The notes under the pieces were generated by a model. It did no database searches, was not told the DNA's origin, and worked only from the letters and a program-made list of their open reading frames with translations. From Planctomycetia bacterium (GTDB lineage Bacteria > Planctomycetota > Planctomycetia > Gemmatales > Gemmataceae), in contig SYHD01000055.1 in assembly GCA_005799265.1 (NCBI GenBank), positions 1 through 37,310 of the forward strand: a stretch of 37,310 nucleotides of DNA, given 5' to 3'. Positions 33,101-37,310 of this stretch are shown piece by piece (position 1 is the first letter of the stretch; each line of letters starts with the position of its first letter). A program made the translations under genes and the position numbers.

Positions 33101-35368
33101 GTTCCCGTCAACGTCTGGCTGCGCGGCCGTATCTCCGGCATGATCGCCAAGGCGACCGAGCAGCAGCGTCAACCGCTCGAGGCCAAGATTGCCGCGGAAT
33201 GGCTCGAAGTGGACAAGAAGAAAGACATCGACACGATTCGCAGTTTCGTCGGCATGTTCGACACGCCGTTCAAAGTCGGCCGCGAGGCGCGCGTCCGCCT
33301 TGCCGAGACGATCATGGAGCGCAACGAGCGGAACAACTTCCTGGAAGCCGAACTGTTCCTGCATCAAGTCATCAGCAGCGATCACCGCGCCGAACCGGGC
33401 ACGGGTGGCCGCGCTTTGGCGGCGCTGGCGCATCTCGAAGAGAAAAAGGGAACCGTCGATTCAATGAAACTGGCGGCCGACTATTATCGCCAGCTCAATC
33501 GCGACTTCGGCAAAGTCGCGGTGCGCGGCGCCAAGACCGGCAGCGATTTGCTGAATGAACTCGCGACCGACAAACGCTTCTTGCCGTTCCTGGAAGAGAC
33601 GACCAGCACCTGGGGTCCCGTCAAGATGACGGCGCGCGATCTCGGCCCGGGCACGTTCAACGTCGCCCAGTCGGGGTTCGTCATGCAGCCGGACGGCGAT
33701 CAGACGCCGTTCGCCAGGCAAAATCGCCTGCTGCTCGACCCGTCCAATGCGTCGAATCCCAAGGTCCGTTTGCGCGAGCTCGGCAGCAAGGACGATCGCT
33801 GGGCAACCGATCTCGGCCTGCAGCAGATGAACCAGCAGATTTTTTTCCATCTGTATCAGCAAGCGAACGTCAATCAGGCGTACCATCCCAACGCCCGCTT
33901 CCGCTTCTATCACGTGAAGGGGCATCTCGTCGTCTGCCAGGTCGGCGTCATGGTCTATTGCCTCGACGGCGATACGGGCAAGAAGCTCTGGGAACTGCAA
34001 ACCGTCGACAACGTCCAGAATAACGGCCTCACCCACATTCAGCAGGTGCTCAACGATCAGGAAGGCAACCCGGAATTCCTCTTCTGGAACCAGCTCACTA
34101 ACCAACGGTTCCGCGTGTCATTGGGCCGCATCGGCGCCGTCCAGGCGTCCTATGTCGCCATCGTCGGGCAGAAAGGTTTGACCGTCGTCGATCCTTTACG
34201 TGGCACGATCTTGTGGAAGAAAAACGATGTCGCCATGAACTCGCACGTATTCGGCGACGATCAATACTTGTTCCTCACCGAAGTCAACGACGGCGGGGCG
34301 GTCGGCGTCGGCCGAACGCTGCGCGCCAACGACGGCGAAGTCATGAACGTCCCCGACTTCTCCGCCGCATATCAGGGCCGCGTGAAAGTGCTCGGCCGGC
34401 AGATTCTCACCGGGCATGGTGATCGCAACAACTACACGCTGCGGCTCTACGACATCATCACCGGCAAGGATCTATGGTCGAAGGCTTTCCCGATCGGCTC
34501 GTTCGTTCTGCAATCCGAGGACAAGAACATCACTGGTATCGTCGATCCGAAGGGGGCCGTCACGATCCTCGACGTGCAGACAGGCAAGGAACTGGTGTCG
34601 AGCACTTTGGTGCAAGGCCGCATTACCCCGGAAGATCTTAAAGGTCTCCGAGATCCGCTTCTGCTGCAAGACAGCGAACGCTTCTACATCGCGCTCAACA
34701 AGCCGATCGACGGCGGTCGCGTCGGCGGCGGTTTGGTTCACAACAACTTCAGCAACGGCACGCGCTGCCAGGTCGTCAACGGCTGGTTCATAGCCCTGCA
34801 CCGCGCCGACGGGCAGCGCAAGATCGGCGACCGCGAACTCACCTGGAAGAAGGGGGGCCTCGCCTGGCACTCCGACAAGCCCATGCTCAATCAGATGCTC
34901 ATTACCGAGCAATTCGAGCAATCGCCCATTGTGGTGTTCACGTCCCGCTATAATGAAATTCTCCCCAACGGCGGCAATCGCTGGGTGTCGGTGACGCAGA
35001 CCTTGAGCCGGGCCAGCGGCAAATGGGTGTACGATTCGGGTCCGCGCCCGATCAACGGCTTATCGCCGACGTTCTACGCCTATCAGATGGATCTGAAGTC
35101 GCGCACGATCAACCTGATCGGCTATTCGGGCGCCGTGCAGCATTATGTGGACGACGGCAAGGGTCCGCCACCTAATGCCGGCGTAATGAATCCAGGCGGC
35201 ATTCAGGACGGAACCGGCAACTCGATCCTGATGCACCCGCCCAACGTCGGGTTCGGGCCAAACGGATTAAACGTGCTGGCACCAGCCGGTGGCCAGATTC
35301 CGATCCGCATCCGGCCGCGAATCGAAGTAGTTCCGCCGATTGAGCTTCCGGCGAATCCGCCGCGCTGA
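30191..35368 (+). CDS. Giant secreted TPR/PQQ-propeller protein
   Basis: This 1725-residue protein has a signal peptide (IAALLGLGLLGLSVLGLF). In order it shows: a TPR-like helical block (about 60-290, with ALQAILNEKKDHYVQVREV and LFKAAMAFRRAGDMQNYNDTW); a PQQ/BamB-type propeller (about 290-830, ALNLKDGSQLWSVYTGDLP, LRDGKPLWRRSQIEGDLF); a second TPR-like block (about 850-1130); and a second propeller (about 1170-1620, LDGDTGKKLWELQTVDN, LRGTILWKKNDVA, IITGKDLWSKAFPIG). The C-terminus is proline-rich. PQQ-binding catalytic residues are not evident, so it is more likely a structural or interaction scaffold in the periplasm than a dehydrogenase. AAGGA precedes the ATG. Confidence 0.88.
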   Translation: MLLLRRIAALLGLGLLGLSVLGLFTDRAAGQKAVMLQPQPPNTGTGTAAGSAALHSSIKITEDSRFRQVINVGRDCIRDEEWKQAVEALQAILNEKKDHYVQVREVDAANPQKETARWTSVKFEANNLLGSMKIEGLQVYEFTYGAEAKTKLDEAKKSGDRDALADVAQRFCHTQAGIEANELLATLFLARGQVFTAALRFEKLLAMNPENAKISDLTLFKAAMAFRRAGDMQNYNDTWKRIEANLQGKPGLKIGDDMYPVAKLDEVLKETPVVDSVNVYDWPMQWGNNRRTAQAIGSPPLLDAPLWKRPIMRDKLDGFNDEDPDQGAELRVNAAVKQLHDSNLPVLPGFFPIASQGVMVYRTQRGLCAVALKEIEIKDEESGLVTKIKPGQIIWKSIPMNRSLAMLLEKNNTKGKTDSWLDSYNQVPGFNSLLFENTMIGSLATDHRLVYAINDLAVPPHPGAFMFNQFNPQMNQWQMGELKPFIMQNELSAYDLITGKLKWELNQDDPKFKDSHFLSMPLSIGGKLYVLNERLTNPGEGAGVNQFGQPGNPIGGESELRIVCLDPNKVVNAKPEILDPIQVLGNVVLSNRVVQDIPRRVNAVHLAYGEGVLVCPTNAGEVFGIDLMTRSLVWSYPYRENSHQQIVLPGMNPNMFPRPNPGAVNTGTTTISKWKSSPPALQDGKVVFTAPDADSVHCVSLRDGKPLWRRSQIEGDLFMAGVFKGKVLIVGKTSIRALNLKDGSQLWSVYTGDLPAGQGVASKDIYYLPLKKGEILAVDIERGQVKAHNRAAVQGSAPGNLVFYEGMVLSQTTHDVMAYPQLSSRLASAKTDATNDPDNMTKLTDYGELLLKDGQVDLAVENLLKVFNNKPAAALGKRVNERLFEALTDLMQVDFEKASRDHLGVYKELTVVPGNNPEEQSRKSKYFRLVGQGREAQGNLVEAFQMYKDFGALPLHREGGIASLEDPNHKVPVNVWLRGRISGMIAKATEQQRQPLEAKIAAEWLEVDKKKDIDTIRSFVGMFDTPFKVGREARVRLAETIMERNERNNFLEAELFLHQVISSDHRAEPGTGGRALAALAHLEEKKGTVDSMKLAADYYRQLNRDFGKVAVRGAKTGSDLLNELATDKRFLPFLEETTSTWGPVKMTARDLGPGTFNVAQSGFVMQPDGDQTPFARQNRLLLDPSNASNPKVRLRELGSKDDRWATDLGLQQMNQQIFFHLYQQANVNQAYHPNARFRFYHVKGHLVVCQVGVMVYCLDGDTGKKLWELQTVDNVQNNGLTHIQQVLNDQEGNPEFLFWNQLTNQRFRVSLGRIGAVQASYVAIVGQKGLTVVDPLRGTILWKKNDVAMNSHVFGDDQYLFLTEVNDGGAVGVGRTLRANDGEVMNVPDFSAAYQGRVKVLGRQILTGHGDRNNYTLRLYDIITGKDLWSKAFPIGSFVLQSEDKNITGIVDPKGAVTILDVQTGKELVSSTLVQGRITPEDLKGLRDPLLLQDSERFYIALNKPIDGGRVGGGLVHNNFSNGTRCQVVNGWFIALHRADGQRKIGDRELTWKKGGLAWHSDKPMLNQMLITEQFEQSPIVVFTSRYNEILPNGGNRWVSVTQTLSRASGKWVYDSGPRPINGLSPTFYAYQMDLKSRTINLIGYSGAVQHYVDDGKGPPPNAGVMNPGGIQDGTGNSILMHPPNVGFGPNGLNVLAPAGGQIPIRIRPRIEVVPPIELPANPPR

Positions 35369-35375
35369 GCTTGAT

Positions 35376-35436
35376 GTTAGCCGGACGCGCAAGCGACGAA
35401 TTCCACGTAAATCCGTCGCTTGCGCGTCCGGCTAAC
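35376..35436. repeat. Palindromic repeat with perfect 23-bp arms (GCAAGCGACG family)
   Basis: Arms 35376-35398 and 35414-35436 (GTTAGCCGGACGCGCAAGC... and its reverse complement) enclose 15 bases. The right arm is the same sequence that is translated in frame at window positions 21-45. Confidence 0.92.
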
Positions 35437-35540
35437 GAGGCACGTTTGATCAAGGAAGATTGGGTGAGAAATATCGGCATGGATCGTCGATGTATTGGGT
35501 AATGGTTTTTCCGCTTACCTCTCCTTCTTGAGGAGTTGTC

Positions 35541-36686
35541 ATGAGATCGATTCAGAGATTTTCACTGGTCATCGCCGGTTTCGGCTTGGCGGCCTTGGTG
35601 GCGTCGCACAGCTACGCGGAACCGATTCCCGAAAAGATGCAGCAACACGTCAACAAAGGCCTGGAATGGCTGAAGAAGACGCAAGGCAAGGATGGCACCT
35701 GGAGCGCCAACGGCCAGAATCCCGTCTCCATGACGGCCCTCGCCGGTCTTGCCATGCTTTGCGAAGGCAGTACGGTTACGCAGGGCAAGTATCGCGACAA
35801 TATCCGCCTCGCCGCTGACTGGCTGATGAGCCGCAGCAACAAGGGGGGCAATCGCAACGGCCTTATCGGCATGCCCGAGAACCCGGGCGAGTCGGGCCGC
35901 TACATGTACGGCCACGGTTTCGCGATGCTGTTCCTCGCCTCGGTATACGGCGAAGAAGAAGACAAGGAACGCCGGGAAAAGCTCAAGGACATCCTGACGC
36001 GCTCGGTGATCTACTGCGGCAGCGCGCAATCGACGCAGGGCGGCTGGTTCTACACCTCGAAGACCGAAGGACACGACTCCGACGAAGGCTCCGTGACGGT
36101 GACGCAGATGCAAGGCATTCGCGCCTGCCGCGACGCGGGCATCCCGGTGCCGAAGGAAATCTCCAAGAAGGGCTACGAATATCTGCGTAAATCGACGACG
36201 CAAGACGGCGGCGTGGTCTATAGCCTCGGGCGCGGCGGCCTCGGCGCACCGGCCGGCGGCGGACGTCCGGCCTTGACCGCAGCGGCCATCGCCTGCTTCT
36301 TTGCCGCGGGCGAATACAAAGATCCCAACGTCAAGAAGTGGTTCAAATTCTGCGAACGCCAGATCCCCATCGGCGGCGGCGGCGGCGGGGTCGGCTTTCG
36401 CGGCGGCCATGACGAATACACCCACTTCTACTACGCTCCCTCCCTCTACTTCCTCGGCGAAGACGGTTGGGACAAGATGTTCGAAATTCCCGAATCCGAA
36501 CGCGGCAAGGGCTTGACCTGGAAGAAGTACCGCGATGGCTTCCTGGAAAGTATCTGCAAGAACCAAAGCGCCGATGGCAGCTGGGCGCAAGGCGGCGGCT
36601 GGTCGGTTGGACCCGTGTATTCCACCGCGGTCTACTGCACCATCCTGCAACTGGACAACAACTGCTTGCCGGTGTTCCAACGTTAA
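35541..36686 (+). CDS. Secreted terpene-cyclase/prenyltransferase-fold repeat protein
   Basis: This 381-residue protein has a signal peptide (FSLVIAGFGLAALVASHSYA) and squalene-cyclase-like alpha/alpha repeats: GLEWLKKTQGKDGTWSANG, VSMTALAGLAMLCEG, QGGWFYTSK, SVTVTQMQGIRACRDAGI, YLRKSTTQDGGVVYSL and ICKNQSADGSWAQGGGW with a YSTAVYCTILQL helix. Prenyltransferase/squalene-oxidase repeat proteins without the DxDD cyclase motif are common secreted scaffolds in Planctomycetota; that motif is not seen here, so terpene synthesis is unlikely. GAGGAG lies 6 bases before the ATG. Confidence 0.9.
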   Translation: MRSIQRFSLVIAGFGLAALVASHSYAEPIPEKMQQHVNKGLEWLKKTQGKDGTWSANGQNPVSMTALAGLAMLCEGSTVTQGKYRDNIRLAADWLMSRSNKGGNRNGLIGMPENPGESGRYMYGHGFAMLFLASVYGEEEDKERREKLKDILTRSVIYCGSAQSTQGGWFYTSKTEGHDSDEGSVTVTQMQGIRACRDAGIPVPKEISKKGYEYLRKSTTQDGGVVYSLGRGGLGAPAGGGRPALTAAAIACFFAAGEYKDPNVKKWFKFCERQIPIGGGGGGVGFRGGHDEYTHFYYAPSLYFLGEDGWDKMFEIPESERGKGLTWKKYRDGFLESICKNQSADGSWAQGGGWSVGPVYSTAVYCTILQLDNNCLPVFQR

Positions 36687-36968
36687 CGCAACGTGCCGCC
36701 CGCGGCGCAGCCACCCAATGCTGCGCCGCTATCGGCAACGGAGTTTGGCCTTTTCGCATGACAGAGCCCCAGCACCTCTCCATGCCGATCCGCCCTCCCA
36801 CCCGCGGGTCGATGCCAAGTTCCGCTTGCGATTCGGCGCTCGCTGTTAATCGGCGCGCCGGACCTCAAGCGGTTTGAATACAGCGTGTCAGACTATGTAT
36901 CCTTCCTGAATTCTCCGCAACGTGCGGCGAATCGAGAAACTGTTTTCTTCTTCATGAGAACAAGACCG

Positions 36969-37310
36969 ATGAGCGACATCAAAGACGTCAAAACCGTGAT
37001 TCCCGTCGTCATGCCCGCCGCCGGCGATCCCAGACCGGTGATGCCCGTTAGCCCTGTCAACCCCGACGAACTCACCCGGGATGACATCCAGGCGGCGGAC
37101 AAGCTCAAGGCGGCGTACAAGAGCCTGTGCCAGCAGCTTGGCCGCGTCATCGTCGGCCAGGATCGCGTCATCGAAGAACTGCTGATCGCGCTCTTTAGCA
37201 GGGGGCATTGCATCCTGGAAGGTGTTCCGGGCTTGGCGAAGACGTTGATGATCAGCTCGCTGTCGAAGTGCCTGTCGCTCGACTTCAGCCGCATCCAGTT
37301 TACGCCCGAC
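36969..37310 (+). CDS. MoxR-family AAA+ ATPase, N-terminal part (3' end outside the window)
   Basis: The visible 114 codons contain [21 protein letters not shown] and the Walker A loop [12 protein letters not shown] (GVPGLAKT, 85-92), then SRIQFTPD, as in MoxR ATPases; Walker B lies beyond the end. MoxR proteins are chaperone-like ATPases that usually work with von Willebrand A domain partners encoded downstream. The N-terminal ~35 residues are proline-rich and atypical. ATG 36969 or the in-frame ATG 36954 are both possible starts; neither has a strong Shine-Dalgarno site. The preceding 36687-36953 holds nothing supported. Confidence 0.93.
   Translation, partial: MSDIKDVKTVIPVVMPAAGDPRPVMPVSPVNPDELTRDDIQAADKLKAAYKSLCQQLGRVIVGQDRVIEELLIALFSRGHCILEGVPGLAKTLMISSLSKCLSLDFSRIQFTPD

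Overview
The window looks like chromosomal DNA from a high-GC member of the Planctomycetota, most likely Gemmatales or Gemmataceae. This is an inference from gene content: two PVC-type heme-binding cytochrome/beta-propeller/HEAT proteins, an FHA protein beside a multi-pass Ser/Thr kinase, a secreted WD40 protein, a giant TPR/PQQ-propeller protein, a secreted squalene-cyclase-like repeat protein and a MoxR ATPase. No rRNA, tRNA, CRISPR array or prophage was found. The first gene is cut at its 5' end and the last at its 3' end.

Layout. 1-6.5 kb: the end of a PVC-type cytochrome, a small DUF559 endonuclease between inverted copies of a 49-nt repeat, then a minus-strand run (ATP-cone/degenerate ribonucleotide-reductase-like protein, class V aminotransferase, CHAD protein). 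6.8-11.8 kb: a coiled-coil envelope protein, an FHA protein, a membrane Ser/Thr kinase, a small envelope protein and a permuted papain-fold peptidase. 11.9-15.6 kb: an ECF-like sigma factor overlapping a soluble anti-sigma-like protein, a conserved protein of unknown role and a secreted WD40 propeller. 15.7-21.1 kb: a DapA-family aldolase/lyase, an overlapping DUF433/DUF5615 toxin-antitoxin-type pair and a 1234-residue PVC-type cytochrome. 21.4-28.3 kb: a HEAT protein split by an in-frame TGA, a zinc-ribbon/TM/proline-rich protein, a secreted glycoside-hydrolase-like protein and a thioredoxin-fold protein also crossed by an in-frame TGA. 28.3-37.3 kb: a degraded small membrane-protein locus, a radical SAM/SPASM protein, a 1725-residue TPR/PQQ protein, a terpene-cyclase-fold protein and the start of a MoxR gene.

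Three signals deserve attention. (1) The thioredoxin-like gene at 26905-27888 has a TGA exactly where, by hand alignment, the nucleophilic Cys of CxxC should be. A long hairpin with a GU-containing apical loop follows, so it is a candidate selenoprotein with a bacterial SECIS. (2) A hairpin-plus-tail repeat occurs six times as three inward-facing pairs. Two pairs have spacers of exactly 81 nt and the third encloses the DUF559 nuclease, an architecture like REPIN/RAYT systems but with a different enzyme. (3) Palindromic repeats sit in frame inside both PVC-type cytochrome genes. In one gene the same 30-nt palindrome occurs twice and is read in two different frames, as in Rickettsia palindromic elements.

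Many intergenic gaps hold further palindromes of several families, so repeat-driven change is a theme of the region.
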